A stretch of DNA of 64,000 nucleotides from Pelagibius sp028280305 (GTDB taxonomy: Bacteria > Pseudomonadota > Alphaproteobacteria > Kiloniellales > Kiloniellaceae), in assembly GCF_965233615.1 (NCBI RefSeq), contig NZ_OZ247495.1; one strand, given 5' to 3'. The position numbers were made by a program, and so were the translations under genes. A model generated the notes under the pieces. The model did no database searches. It had not been told where the DNA came from and was given only the letters and a program-made list of their open reading frames with translations. Shown here one piece after another: positions 8,394-17,030 of this stretch. Every line of letters begins with the position of its first letter. The first letter of the stretch is position 1.

Positions 8394-9599
8394 ATGCCCA
8401 AAAAGCCCCTGCGCACGGCAGAGTTCGTGGCGCTGTTTTCGCTGGTTACCGCCCTGACCGCGCTCAGCATCGACGCGATGCTGCCCGCCCTGCGCGCGGT
8501 GGGCGATGCCTTGGCGGTTGCTGATGCCAGAGACACCCAACTGATCGTCACGCTGTTTATCCTGGGCATGGTCTTCGGCGAGATCTTCTTCGGCCCGCTT
8601 TCGGACGCCTATGGCCGCAAGCGGGCGATCCTGATCGGCCTGCTGATCTACGGGCTGGGAACGGTGATCGCCATGCTGGCCGACTCGCTTGAGCAGGTGC
8701 TGATCGGGCGGATCATTCAGGGCATCGGCGCGGCCGGCCCCAAGATCGCCTCCCGCGCCCTGATCCGCGACCTCTACGAGGGCCGGGCCATGGCACGGAT
8801 CATGTCCTTCATCTTCATGATCTTCATCCTCGTGCCCATGCTCGCCCCGGCCCTGGGCCAAGCGGTACTGCTGGTCGCCGACTGGCGCGCCGTCTTCATT
8901 CTGTTTCTTGTCCTGGCGGCGATTGTCGCTCTCTGGCTTAGCCTGCGGCAACCCGAGACGCTGCCACCGGAGCGGCGCATCCGCTTTTCCCTGGGGCCCA
9001 TTCTGAGCAACGCCGCACTGATTTTTCGCCACGCCAAGGTCATGGCCTATACCTTCGCTGCCGGCCTGATGTTCGGGGCTCTGCTGCTTTACCTCAGCAC
9101 ATCACAGGCGATGTTTCTGGATCTCTACGGTGTTGGCGAACTCTTCGTCCTTTACTTCGCTATTCTCGCGTCAGGCCTCGGCCTCACTTCTTATCTGAAC
9201 AGCCAACTTGTCATGCGCTATGGCATGCACCGACTCTCCGTCATCTCTCTGGTCAGCATGGTCGCCTGCGCCTCTGCGCTGCTGCTCGTCGCCATTCAAT
9301 ACGACGGCGTGCCACCCTTCCCGGCCTTCATGGCTCTCTGCTTCCTGATGTTCTCTTTCATCGGCCTGCTGTTCGGCAACGTAAATGCCATGGCCATGGA
9401 GTCCCTGGGCCGCGTCGCCGGACTGGGCGCTTCGATCATCGCCTCAGTCTCAAGCCTGGTGGCGGTGATCCTGGGCGTTGCCGTCGGGCGCTTCTACGAC
9501 CAGACGGTCTTCCCTTTGACTCTCGGCTTCATTTTCGCCGGCTTGGTAGCGCTAGCCCTAATCCTCGCTGCAAAACGCAGCAACGCCGGCGAGATCTAA
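8394..9599 (+). CDS. MFS exporter, Bcr/CflA drug-resistance family
   Basis: Inner-membrane proton-driven exporter of the major facilitator superfamily. The 401 residues give about twelve hydrophobic segments. The loop 2-3 motif GPLSDAYGRKR (67-77) and the early segment with LSIDAMLPAL (24-33) are typical of the Bcr/CflA group. The frame is open upstream through the terminator, but the ATG at 8394 gives the usual N-terminus. Only a weak ribosome site is visible before it. Substrate is unknown; members export bicyclomycin, chloramphenicol or metabolites. It converges on the amidohydrolase gene with only six bases between stops. Confidence 0.88.
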   Translation: MPKKPLRTAEFVALFSLVTALTALSIDAMLPALRAVGDALAVADARDTQLIVTLFILGMVFGEIFFGPLSDAYGRKRAILIGLLIYGLGTVIAMLADSLEQVLIGRIIQGIGAAGPKIASRALIRDLYEGRAMARIMSFIFMIFILVPMLAPALGQAVLLVADWRAVFILFLVLAAIVALWLSLRQPETLPPERRIRFSLGPILSNAALIFRHAKVMAYTFAAGLMFGALLLYLSTSQAMFLDLYGVGELFVLYFAILASGLGLTSYLNSQLVMRYGMHRLSVISLVSMVACASALLLVAIQYDGVPPFPAFMALCFLMFSFIGLLFGNVNAMAMESLGRVAGLGASIIASVSSLVAVILGVAVGRFYDQTVFPLTLGFIFAGLVALALILAAKRSNAGEI

Positions 9600-9605
9600 G
9601 CCGTC

Positions 9606-10625
9606 TCAGTCGAAAGCACCCAGGACCGCTGTCAGGTTCGGGCCCAACGCCGGAGAAAGATAGCCGCCCTCCTGCACCAGTACGGTCGGTAAACCCAGGC
9701 TGTCGATGGCAGCGCCGATGCGCGCGAAACCGCCGGTGGTAACCTTTAACCCATTAAAAGGGTCTTGCTCTGATGCATCGAGCCCCAGGGCCACGACCAG
9801 AACCTTCGGCTTAAAGGCCCGCAGGGCTTCCGCGGCGACTTCCAGCGCCGTCAGGAAGTCTTCATCGCCAGCACCAAGGGGCAACGGCAGATTGAGGTTT
9901 GCCCCCTCGCCCTCCCCGCCGCCACGCTCGCCCGCATGGCCCCAGAAAAACGGATAGAGATGGTTCGGATCGGCGTGCACCGAGACCGTCAGCACGTCCC
10001 CGCGCTGCCAGAAAATCCCCTGGGTCCCGTTGCCGTGGTGAACGTCCACGTCCAGGACGGCGACCGGCCCCATGTGTTTGCGGAGATACTGGGCGGCGAT
10101 GGCGGTGTTGTTCAGGAAGCAGAAACCGCCGGCCATGTCGGCAAAGGCATGATGCCCCGGCGGCCGGCAAAGAGCGTAGGCGGCACGTTCGCCGCCTAGA
10201 ACCGCATCGGCTGCGGTCAAAGCCACATCGGCAGCCGCCAGGGCCACCTCAAAGGTCTTGGGGCCGATCGGACAGGCCGTGTCCGCCATATGCCAACCGG
10301 CCTTTCCGACGATGCTTTCAGGGTAACCACCGGCTTCATGGCGGTTCGGATGGACGTTCGGGATCACCTCGGGGGAAGAGCCCGCGAAAGCCGCCCAGGC
10401 CGCCGGCGCCTCTTCCAGAAAACGCAGGTAATCCGCGCTGTGCACCGCCGCCACTGGATCACGCCCAAAGCGGCGGGGCATCAGGATCTCATGCCCGGCC
10501 ACCTCCAGCGCCTTGTGCAGCCGGGTTGCGCGCTCCGGCACCTCGGTGCTGTCGCGGCGCTCGCCGCGGACCAGGAAAAACCTGGGGTGATGGTTCTCGT
10601 GCTGCGGATCGTAATAAGCCTTCAT
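9606..10625 (-). CDS. aphA: Acetylpolyamine amidohydrolase (class II histone-deacetylase family)
   Basis: Zinc amidohydrolase expected to deacetylate acetylputrescine, acetylcadaverine or acetylspermidine. The 339 residues match the bacterial acetylpolyamine amidohydrolase group. The His-His pair is at 158-159 (RPPGHHAFAD), metal ligands at Asp194 and His196 (DVDVHHGNGTQ) and Asp283 (LGLDASEQDPFNG), and the transition-state Tyr at 322 (EGGY). These positions agree within one residue with those known for the Mycoplana ramosa enzyme. It is transcribed divergently from a GNAT acetyltransferase 141 bases away, which suggests opposing acetylation and deacetylation of one substrate class. A general lysine deacetylase role is possible but less likely. 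Confidence 0.9.
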   Translation of the reverse strand: MKAYYDPQHENHHPRFFLVRGERRDSTEVPERATRLHKALEVAGHEILMPRRFGRDPVAAVHSADYLRFLEEAPAAWAAFAGSSPEVIPNVHPNRHEAGGYPESIVGKAGWHMADTACPIGPKTFEVALAAADVALTAADAVLGGERAAYALCRPPGHHAFADMAGGFCFLNNTAIAAQYLRKHMGPVAVLDVDVHHGNGTQGIFWQRGDVLTVSVHADPNHLYPFFWGHAGERGGGEGEGANLNLPLPLGAGDEDFLTALEVAAEALRAFKPKVLVVALGLDASEQDPFNGLKVTTGGFARIGAAIDSLGLPTVLVQEGGYLSPALGPNLTAVLGAFD

Positions 10626-10766
10626 GAAACTGCCCCCTTTACCGCTGCCACCCCTTTGACTTGCGGTATTGTCCCCCTTGATGGCAAAGACTGTGTTCGC
10701 CCGGCCAACGACCCGTCAAGCCGAAACAGTACCGCCGCGTCATTGCGGGAAGCCCGAGGAAAAGCC

Positions 10767-11615
10767 ATGCAGGACGACATTGAAATCCGGACGATGTCCC
10801 GCGCCGAGCTGGAAATCGCCATTGGCTGGGCCGCTGACGAGGGCTGGAATCCGGGCTTGGCCGACGGCGATTGCTTCCACGCAAGCGATCCCGAGGGCTT
10901 CCTCATGGCTTTCAAAGACGGCCGCCCGGCCGCTTCCATTTCGGTGGTCGCTTACGGGGCAGACTACGGCTTCCTGGGGTTCTATATCTGCAATCCGGCG
11001 GTTCGCGGCCAGGGGCTCGGTTACCGCCTCTGGCAGGCCGGGCTGCAACGCCTGGACGGACGCTGCGTCGGCCTGGACGGCGTCGTCGACCAGCAATCCA
11101 ACTACAGGAAAGAGGGTTTCGTACTGGCGCACCGCAATGTGCGCTACGGCGGCACTGTCGCCTGCGAAGCGCCTGAGGACCCGCGGTTGCGGCCCATAGC
11201 GCCGGGGCAAATCGCAGCAATCCTGGCCTATGATCGTCCCTTCTTCCCGGGGCCCCGCGAGGCCTTCCTGAAGTGCTGGCTGAGAGCAGGCGAAAGCCGT
11301 CGAGGTTTCGTCGTGATCGACGAAGATGGTGTCGCCGGTTACGGGGTGCTGCGCCGCTGCCGTGAAGGCTACAAGATCGGTCCGCTCTTCGCGGAAAGTC
11401 CGGAGGACGCCGACCTGCTGTTCCGTGCACTCGCCGCCGGGGCCGGAAATACGCCGATCTATCTTGACCCGCCCGAGCCGAACCGGGAAGCGATCAGCCT
11501 GGCCGAACGCTACGGCCTGCAACCGGTGTTCGAGACCGCCCGGATGTACCGGGGCGCTGCCCCGGCACTGCCGCTGCAGCAGATCTTCGGCATCACCACT
11601 TTCGAGCTTGGTTGA
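10767..11615 (+). CDS. GNAT family N-acetyltransferase
   Basis: Transfers an acetyl group from acetyl-CoA to an unknown amine. The 282-residue protein has an N-terminal GNAT domain with the acetyl-CoA binding loop RGQGLGYRLW (80-89). It also has a second C-terminal domain (about 140-280) of the kind found in two-domain YitH/Acetyltransf_18 proteins. The frame extends upstream without support. The ATG at 10767 follows GAGGAAAA and gives a normal GNAT N-terminus. It is divergent from the acetylpolyamine amidohydrolase, so a polyamine or related amine is a reasonable but unproven substrate. Confidence 0.85.
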   Translation: MQDDIEIRTMSRAELEIAIGWAADEGWNPGLADGDCFHASDPEGFLMAFKDGRPAASISVVAYGADYGFLGFYICNPAVRGQGLGYRLWQAGLQRLDGRCVGLDGVVDQQSNYRKEGFVLAHRNVRYGGTVACEAPEDPRLRPIAPGQIAAILAYDRPFFPGPREAFLKCWLRAGESRRGFVVIDEDGVAGYGVLRRCREGYKIGPLFAESPEDADLLFRALAAGAGNTPIYLDPPEPNREAISLAERYGLQPVFETARMYRGAAPALPLQQIFGITTFELG

Positions 11616-11651
11616 AAGCCTGCCTGGCGCATCCGGGGTGACCTGTGAGCG

Positions 11652-11698
11652 CGGATTGACTTGCCGTCACCCGCAAGGTGCGGTAAGGCCGCAATCCG
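11652..11698 (+). other. Long three-part stem-loop of unknown role
   Basis: Between the GNAT gene and the iron alcohol dehydrogenase, a 47-base segment folds on paper into one stem. It has 7 pairs (11652-11658 with 11692-11698), 7 pairs with one G-U (11660-11666 with 11681-11687) and 4 pairs (11668-11671 with 11677-11680), closed by the loop CGCAA. Only a short, interrupted pyrimidine tract follows. It could be a terminator for the GNAT gene or a leader RNA for the dehydrogenase, whose ATG is 39 bases on. I do not match it to a known riboswitch class. Confidence 0.4.
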
Positions 11699-11736
11699 GT
11701 TTCTACCTTCTGTGACGACCTGATGAGCGTAAGCCT

Positions 11737-12930
11737 ATGACCCTGTTGGCGCCGACCGCCGATCAAGCGAAAACGACCCCTTTCGCCCTCAACGCCGTGC
11801 CAGCGATTCATTTCGGCCCCGGCCGCAGTGAAAGTCTGGCGGAGGACGTGAAGGCCGTTTCCAACGGGCGGCGGGTGCTGCTGGTCGCCGACGCGGCATT
11901 GGTCGAGCTTGGCATGGTAGCCCCCCTGAGCGGCAGCCTGGAAACAGCCGGTGCGGTCACCGAACTCTTCGCCGATATCGCCGGAGAGCCCAAGGCCGCT
12001 CAGATCGATGCGGCGGCCGAAGCCGCCCGCAGGCTGCGGGCCGATGCCGTCATCTGTCTTGGCGGCGGCTCCGCCCTCGACATCGGCAAGCTCGCCGGCT
12101 GCATCGCCGCCGATGAACCCGATGCAATGACCTATGCCCTGGGCGCCCGCCCGCTGCCTGCAACGAGCCTGCCGAAAATCTGCATACCCACCACGGCGGG
12201 TACCGGATCGGAACTTTCAGCCACCAACATTTTCTCCAACGCCGAAGGCAAGAAAGTCTGGATCTGGGGTCAGGAAACCAAACCGGCGCGGGTGATCCTG
12301 GATCCCCTGCTGACCCTTTCCCTGCCGCCCCATCTGACGGCCTGGACCGGCCTGGATGCCTTCGTTCATGCCCTGGAGGCCTGCACCAACCGGCACAGTC
12401 ATGCCGGCGCCGCACCGGTCTGCCACCAAGCCCTGGGTTTGATCGCGGGGGCGCTTGCCACCGCCGTCGAACAGCCCGGCGATGTCGAGGCCCGGGGCGC
12501 CATGCTGCTGGGCTCGGCCTATGCCGGGATCGGCATCGACAACTGCGGTACGGCGATCGCCCACAATATTTCCCATGCCCTGGCCGCCCTGGCGCCCATC
12601 CATCATGGGCTGGCCACCGCCCTGGCGCTGGAGTTGACCCTTGGCTGGTCGGTGGAAGGTGAAGCCGGGCCCGAACAAAGAGCCTTCACCGCCGCCGCGA
12701 AGGCCTGTGGACTGGCGGGCGCCGATGAGCTGCCCGGCTGGTTCTCGGCGCTGATGACCCGCTGCGGCGTTGAGCGCCGACTCCCCGATGCCTTTGCGGG
12801 TTTCACCGCTGAGGATCTCGCCGGGGAGATGCGCCGCGAGGAGAACCAGCCCATGCGGGCGGCAACAGCGCGGACAGTGGGCGAAGACGATATCGACAGC
12901 TTCGCCACCGCCACCTTGGCCCTCGCCTGA
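11737..12930 (+). CDS. Iron-containing alcohol dehydrogenase
   Basis: NAD(P)-dependent dehydrogenase of the group III (Fe-ADH, FucO/lactaldehyde reductase-like) family. The 397 residues have the dinucleotide motif GGGSALDIGK (109-118) and IPTTAGTGSE (150-159). All four metal ligands are at the expected spacing: Asp207, His211, His276 and His290. The gene is followed after 39 bases by an enolase-superfamily enzyme on the same strand, so the two may act on one sugar acid or alcohol. The substrate cannot be read from the sequence. A strong stem-loop precedes the gene. Confidence 0.9.
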   Translation: MTLLAPTADQAKTTPFALNAVPAIHFGPGRSESLAEDVKAVSNGRRVLLVADAALVELGMVAPLSGSLETAGAVTELFADIAGEPKAAQIDAAAEAARRLRADAVICLGGGSALDIGKLAGCIAADEPDAMTYALGARPLPATSLPKICIPTTAGTGSELSATNIFSNAEGKKVWIWGQETKPARVILDPLLTLSLPPHLTAWTGLDAFVHALEACTNRHSHAGAAPVCHQALGLIAGALATAVEQPGDVEARGAMLLGSAYAGIGIDNCGTAIAHNISHALAALAPIHHGLATALALELTLGWSVEGEAGPEQRAFTAAAKACGLAGADELPGWFSALMTRCGVERRLPDAFAGFTAEDLAGEMRREENQPMRAATARTVGEDDIDSFATATLALA

Positions 12931-12969
12931 ACAGCGATCCCAAAGCACAGAGTCCGAAAGCACAGAGAC

Positions 12970-14079
12970 ATGAGCCTCATCGAGAAGATCGACATTACCC
13001 ACCACCGGCTGCCGCTGGACCCGCCTTTCGTCGCCTCCTGGGACGGCCGCCCGCGGCAACACTTCGACGTCACCGTGGTACGGGTCACCGACAGCGAAGG
13101 CCGCGTCGGTTTCGGTTCCGGCGACCTGATGCTGGGCCTTGAGGGACACGAGGATCTCTTCATCGGCCAGGACCCCCGGCATCTGGAGCGTCACTATGAG
13201 GTGCTGTCGCATATCCAGTTTCACTACGGCCGCTGCTGGCCGCTGGATCTGGCACTCTGGGACCTGACCGGCAAGATCATGGGGGAGCCGGTCTGGCGGC
13301 TTCTGGGCGGGCGTTCAGAGCGGGTCCGCGCCTATGCGTCCTCCGGCGTGTTGCGCGATCCCGGCGCCTTGGCGGAAACGGCCGAGCGTTTCGCCGAGGC
13401 CGGCTTTGCCGCCATGAAAATCCGCTTCCACCGCGGCGACTGGCGCGACGACATCAGGGCCCTGGAGGCGGTGCGCGAAAGGGTCGGCCAGCGGCTCGAA
13501 CTGATGGTCGACTGCAACCAGGGCTGGCGCATGCCCTGGGATACCGAAGCGCCCTGGTCGCTGAAGGACGCGGTCACGGTGGCGCGGGAGTTGGAACGGC
13601 TGGGTGTCTTCTGGATGGAGGAGCCGCTGCACCGGTCCGACCGCGACGGGATGCGGCGCCTGCGCGACCGGGTCGACGTCCGCATCGCCGGCGGCGAGAT
13701 GACCCGCGAGCTTTATGAGTTCCGGGACCTCATTGCCGAAGGCTGTCTGGACGTGGTGCAGCCGGACTGCGCCCTGGTTGGCGGCATCACGGGCCTGCGC
13801 CGCATCGCGGTCATGGCTCGCGAGTTCGGTCTGGTCTTCACCCCCCACACCTGGTCCAACGGCTTCGGCGTCGTGGCCAACACCCATCTCACTGCGGGCA
13901 TCGGCGAGGCCCCCTTCATCGAGTTCCCTTACGATCCGCCGGAATGGAGCCTGGAGCGCCGCGATTACCTGATGGATCAGCCTTTCGATCACGAAAACGG
14001 CTGGCTGGTGCTGGGCGAGGAACCCGGCCTCGGCGTCGCCCTGGACGAAGACCGGCTGGCGGCAACGCGCCTAAGCTAA
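12970..14079 (+). CDS. Enolase-superfamily enzyme, mandelate racemase subgroup (sugar-acid dehydratase-like)
   Basis: Member of the mandelate racemase/muconate lactonizing superfamily, 369 residues. The catalytic frame aligns with mandelate racemase. K150-x-R152 stands in place of the K-x-K base motif. Mg ligands are Asp181, Glu217 and Glu243, and the Asp266/His293 dyad has exactly the spacing of D270/H297. This pattern is typical of acid-sugar dehydratases and some racemases, which abstract the proton alpha to a carboxylate. It is probably co-transcribed with the upstream iron alcohol dehydrogenase. It overlaps the stop of the convergent AraC gene by nine bases. Substrate unknown. Confidence 0.88.
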   Translation: MSLIEKIDITHHRLPLDPPFVASWDGRPRQHFDVTVVRVTDSEGRVGFGSGDLMLGLEGHEDLFIGQDPRHLERHYEVLSHIQFHYGRCWPLDLALWDLTGKIMGEPVWRLLGGRSERVRAYASSGVLRDPGALAETAERFAEAGFAAMKIRFHRGDWRDDIRALEAVRERVGQRLELMVDCNQGWRMPWDTEAPWSLKDAVTVARELERLGVFWMEEPLHRSDRDGMRRLRDRVDVRIAGGEMTRELYEFRDLIAEGCLDVVQPDCALVGGITGLRRIAVMAREFGLVFTPHTWSNGFGVVANTHLTAGIGEAPFIEFPYDPPEWSLERRDYLMDQPFDHENGWLVLGEEPGLGVALDEDRLAATRLS

Positions 14080-14904
14080 GGCCCTGGCGAACTGCCCCGG
14101 CGTCACGCCGTAAACCCGCTTGAAGTGGCGATTGAGCGCCGACTGGTCGTAGAAACCGACAGCCGCAGCGGTCTCGGCCAGCCCCTGGCCCTCCGTCAAT
14201 AGACGGCGTGCCTGTTGGAGACGGATCTGGGTGAGGAACACATGGGGCGGCAAGCCCTTTTCCTTCTTGAAGCTGCGCACCAGATGAAAGGCGCTCATCT
14301 CTGCCAAATCGGCAAGCTGAGCCAGACTGACAGATTCGGCAAACTGTGCCTGAAGAAACTCCGCGACACGGTCGATGCGGCTGCCTTCGCTGCCAACGCG
14401 CCGGTCCTTGGGTCGCGGGCTGCCATGACGGCGATAGAGCCGGGACATCCCAGTAAGCAGCGTGGACTCACGGGCCAGAAGCGAGCCGTCGCTTTGGGAC
14501 GCCGCATGCAGGTCGTGAAGCGTGGCAAAAAGCGTCGGATCGTGCAGCTTGTTGGTCACAAAGGCAGAGCCGGCGTCACCAGCCATCTCCAGGTCTTCGG
14601 CAACCCGGGTCAGCGCCTGCTGATCCAGATAGAAGGCGCGGTAGCGCCAGCGGCCGCTGCGCCCCAGGCGTCCGGCATGGGGCTCTCCGGGATTGAAGAC
14701 CAGCACCGAGCCTTCTTCGGCCTGGTCTGAGATGCCTCTGGAGTCGAAGACGGCCCCGCCGCGCTCCGTCACGGCGATCACCAGTTCGTCATGTACATGC
14801 GGGGCAAACTCGTGATTGGTGAAATCGGCATGCATCAGCAACATCCCCGGAACAGCGGCATCGCCCCAGAGCTGGCAACGATTGTGTGGTATACCTCTTC
14901 CCAT
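14071..14904 (-). CDS. AraC family transcriptional regulator
   Basis: Transcription factor of 277 residues. The N-terminal cupin-like ligand domain (about 15-150) has HVHDELVIAV and HAGRLG stretches. The C-terminal tandem helix-turn-helix domain (about 180-277) contains SLAQLADLAEMSAFHLVRSF and the second helix pair ending in GVTPGQFARA. The N-terminus resembles the AraC group that senses amines or amino acids and often controls a neighbouring exporter, but the effector is not determined. It converges with the enolase-superfamily gene and is divergent from the small protein gene at 14975. Confidence 0.9.
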   Translation of the reverse strand: MGRGIPHNRCQLWGDAAVPGMLLMHADFTNHEFAPHVHDELVIAVTERGGAVFDSRGISDQAEEGSVLVFNPGEPHAGRLGRSGRWRYRAFYLDQQALTRVAEDLEMAGDAGSAFVTNKLHDPTLFATLHDLHAASQSDGSLLARESTLLTGMSRLYRRHGSPRPKDRRVGSEGSRIDRVAEFLQAQFAESVSLAQLADLAEMSAFHLVRSFKKEKGLPPHVFLTQIRLQQARRLLTEGQGLAETAAAVGFYDQSALNRHFKRVYGVTPGQFARALA

Positions 14905-14974
14905 CGTGAGCAGTTTGACTCCAATTAAAAGTCAATGCCAATTCAAGCACCCTCACCAAGCCTGAAAGACAGCG

Positions 14975-15283
14975 ATGAAGGACCTTAGTGACGTTCCAAA
15001 CCACCTGCAATCAACCTACAAGATGCTTTTGAAAGCCTTTCCAGAGGGCCCATCCCAGGATGATTACTTGGCTTTGGTCGCAATCTTGGCAGCAGAAATG
15101 AGTCAAAGGACGGTCGCGGGAGTCGTCGAAGACCTCGGCTATTGCCGGCAAAATGCCGGATACAATGATGTTCTGACCGCGCTCTCCAAAAATCATCAAC
15201 CTGATAGAGCGTCCGTAGAAAAGGTACGCAGACATCTAGACCCGCATGGTTATAAGGCTTGGCTTGCAGAATGCATGGATTAG
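14975..15283 (+). CDS. Small protein resembling DUF3349
   Basis: A 102-residue protein without cysteine clusters or membrane segments. The central part, PEGPSQDDYLALVAILAAEM followed by VAGVVEDL, resembles the DUF3349 family best known from actinobacteria, a small helical fold without a proven function. The family match is from memory of the pattern and is moderate. Its stop overlaps the stop region of the convergent SDR gene by four bases. The 70-base gap to the divergent AraC regulator could hold a shared control region. Confidence 0.6.
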   Translation: MKDLSDVPNHLQSTYKMLLKAFPEGPSQDDYLALVAILAAEMSQRTVAGVVEDLGYCRQNAGYNDVLTALSKNHQPDRASVEKVRRHLDPHGYKAWLAECMD

Positions 15284-16038
15284 GCCGCAAGAAAGCCGCC
15301 GTCGATACAAAGGTTGTGGCCAAACACAAAACTGGCCTCTTCCGATGCCAGCCAAAGCACCGCAGCGGCCACCTCTTCCGGCGTTCCCAACCGCTTCGCC
15401 GGCAGGGTTGCCGCCACCGCCGCCCGGTCGCCGACACCGGCAGCCATCATCATCGGGGTTTCCACCCTGCCCGGCGAGACGGCGTTGATGCGGATAGCCT
15501 GTTCAGCATACTCCATTGCCGCCGAGCGGGTGAGCGACAGCAGTGCCGCCTTGGAGGCGCAGTAGAGTGCCAGACCGGTGTTGGGATTGCGCACCCCACT
15601 GACCGATCCGTTGTTGACGATGACTCCACCGCCGCCTGCCAGCATGACCCCGATTTCCGCCTGCATGGCGAGAAAGACCGCCCGCAGATTGGTGTCGAAG
15701 ACCCGGTCGTAGGTTTCCAGTGACTGTTCGGCCAAGGGCGCCCGGCGCTCTTGAAAACCGGCATTGTTGAAGGCGATGTCGAGGCCGCCCAGGCGCGCCG
15801 TCGCCTCTTCGATAAGGTTCTCGCTTGATTCGTCCTCGGTCAGATCCGCGGCAATAAAGGAAAGGCTGCCCGGCAGTCCGTCGCCGGCTGCAACGACCTC
15901 TGCACCACGTGTTTCACTGCGCCCGGAAAAGACGACTGTCGCGCCAGCCTCGGCGAAAGCCAGGGCCGTGGCCCGGCCGATCCCCGAGGTGCCGCCGGTT
16001 ACCAGCACCCGCCTGTCCTGAAAACGCCCAAGGATCAC
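15280..16038 (-). CDS. SDR family oxidoreductase
   Basis: Classical short-chain dehydrogenase of 252 residues. The cofactor motif TGGTSGIG is at 15-22, NNAG near residue 90 stabilises the fold, and the active-site triad is seen as Ser in GSVSG and YCASK. The C-terminal CIDGGFLA motif is typical. It lies 13 bases downstream of alaX on the same strand, so the two are probably co-transcribed. Nothing in the sequence fixes the substrate. Confidence 0.9.
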   Translation of the reverse strand: MILGRFQDRRVLVTGGTSGIGRATALAFAEAGATVVFSGRSETRGAEVVAAGDGLPGSLSFIAADLTEDESSENLIEEATARLGGLDIAFNNAGFQERRAPLAEQSLETYDRVFDTNLRAVFLAMQAEIGVMLAGGGGVIVNNGSVSGVRNPNTGLALYCASKAALLSLTRSAAMEYAEQAIRINAVSPGRVETPMMMAAGVGDRAAVAATLPAKRLGTPEEVAAAVLWLASEEASFVFGHNLCIDGGFLAA

Positions 16039-16051
16039 AGCTCACCAGCTT

Positions 16052-16771
16052 TCATAGCTCTGCCAGCCCGATTTTCACCCGCCTGTTGTGACGGCCCTTG
16101 TTTTCGACCTTCAGGATACGCAGATGCCGCGACTCTCCGGTCGAAGCCAGATGGGTGCCGCCGCAGGCCTGGCGGTCGAGCCCGGCGATTTCGACAATTC
16201 GGACCGAGCCGTCCGACTGAGGCGGCGGCGTCACGGCCTTGGACCTGAGGGTGCCGCGCTCCTGCGCTGCTTCCGCCAGCGGCAGGTTTAAGGTTTTGAT
16301 GGTGAGGTCCTGATCGACCACATCGTTCATCGACGCCGCCATATCCCGCAGCCGTTGATTGTCGGCGCCAGGCAGATCGAGGTCGATGCGCGCCGTCCCG
16401 TCGCCGGAGATGTTGGCGCCGGTCACCAGCGCACCGTCGAAGGCCTGAAAGGCCAGCGCATTGACGATGTGCAGGCCGGTGTGGAGTTGCTGCATCAGGA
16501 AGCGGAAGTCCGGATCGATCTGCGCCTCGACAGCGCCGCTCAATTCCAGCGGCTCCGAGAGAAGGTGCCAGAGCTTACCGCCCTGCTGTTCCAGGCCGGT
16601 CACCTGTACCGCACCATCCTGCCAGACAAGCCGGCCCTGGTCCGGCGGCTGTCCGCCGCCACCGGGGTAAAAAGCCGAACGATCGAGCACCACCGCACCG
16701 GGACGGCTGTCGGTCACCCCCGCTTCGAAAGTCAGCAGGTCCGGGGCGTCATGACAAAGGTAAGCAGCCAT
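16052..16771 (-). CDS. Alanyl-tRNA editing protein AlaX
   Basis: Free-standing editing domain that hydrolyses Ser-tRNA(Ala) and Gly-tRNA(Ala). The 239-residue protein has the two zinc-binding signatures of the AlaRS editing domain: HTGLH (HxxxH) and CGGTH (CxxxH). It also has the glycine-rich ERSAF-type entry DRSAFYPGGGGQPPDQG near the N-terminus. ATG at 16771 is chosen because GGAAGG sits just upstream and the extra upstream codons are not conserved-looking. It heads a short operon with the SDR gene. Confidence 0.9.
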   Translation of the reverse strand: MAAYLCHDAPDLLTFEAGVTDSRPGAVVLDRSAFYPGGGGQPPDQGRLVWQDGAVQVTGLEQQGGKLWHLLSEPLELSGAVEAQIDPDFRFLMQQLHTGLHIVNALAFQAFDGALVTGANISGDGTARIDLDLPGADNQRLRDMAASMNDVVDQDLTIKTLNLPLAEAAQERGTLRSKAVTPPPQSDGSVRIVEIAGLDRQACGGTHLASTGESRHLRILKVENKGRHNRRVKIGLAEL

Positions 16772-16892
16772 AGATCCTTCCAAGGCTTTGCCGGAAGAGA
16801 CCAGCAAAACAGAAGGACCTCAGGCAGTATTGGCGAATCTTGCCGTGCTGCTCATAGCAAGAAACTCCATGCTGAGATGAATGCCGGTGGCC

Positions 16893-16999
16893 CATGCTTC
16901 GAGACGGGCCTGTCGGCCCTCCTCAGCATGAGGTCGTGCCTTGGCAGCAAATATCGACCTCATCCTGAGGTGCGGAGCAAAGCGAAGCCTCGAAGGATG
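16893..16999. repeat. Pair of REP-like palindromic units
   Basis: Two related palindromic units face each other downstream of fdsA. One is at 16893-16932 (CATGCTTCGAGAC to CTCAGCATGAGG). The other is at 16958-16999 (CCTCATCCTGAGG to CTCGAAGGATG). The CTTCGAG and CCTGAGGATGAGG-type ends are the well-known extragenic palindromes of many alphaproteobacteria. They can fold into a large cruciform or act as an mRNA 3' end. I saw no further copies in this window. Confidence 0.75.
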
Positions 17000-17030
17000 T
17001 GCCGTGAGGTTCGACGGCACCGCTTGGCCC

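Noticed and set aside
14888..14895. GGTATACC inside the start of the AraC gene
   Set aside because: It has only one half of the GntR-type 15-mer, lies within coding sequence and is far from the oxalate genes. A chance match is likely.
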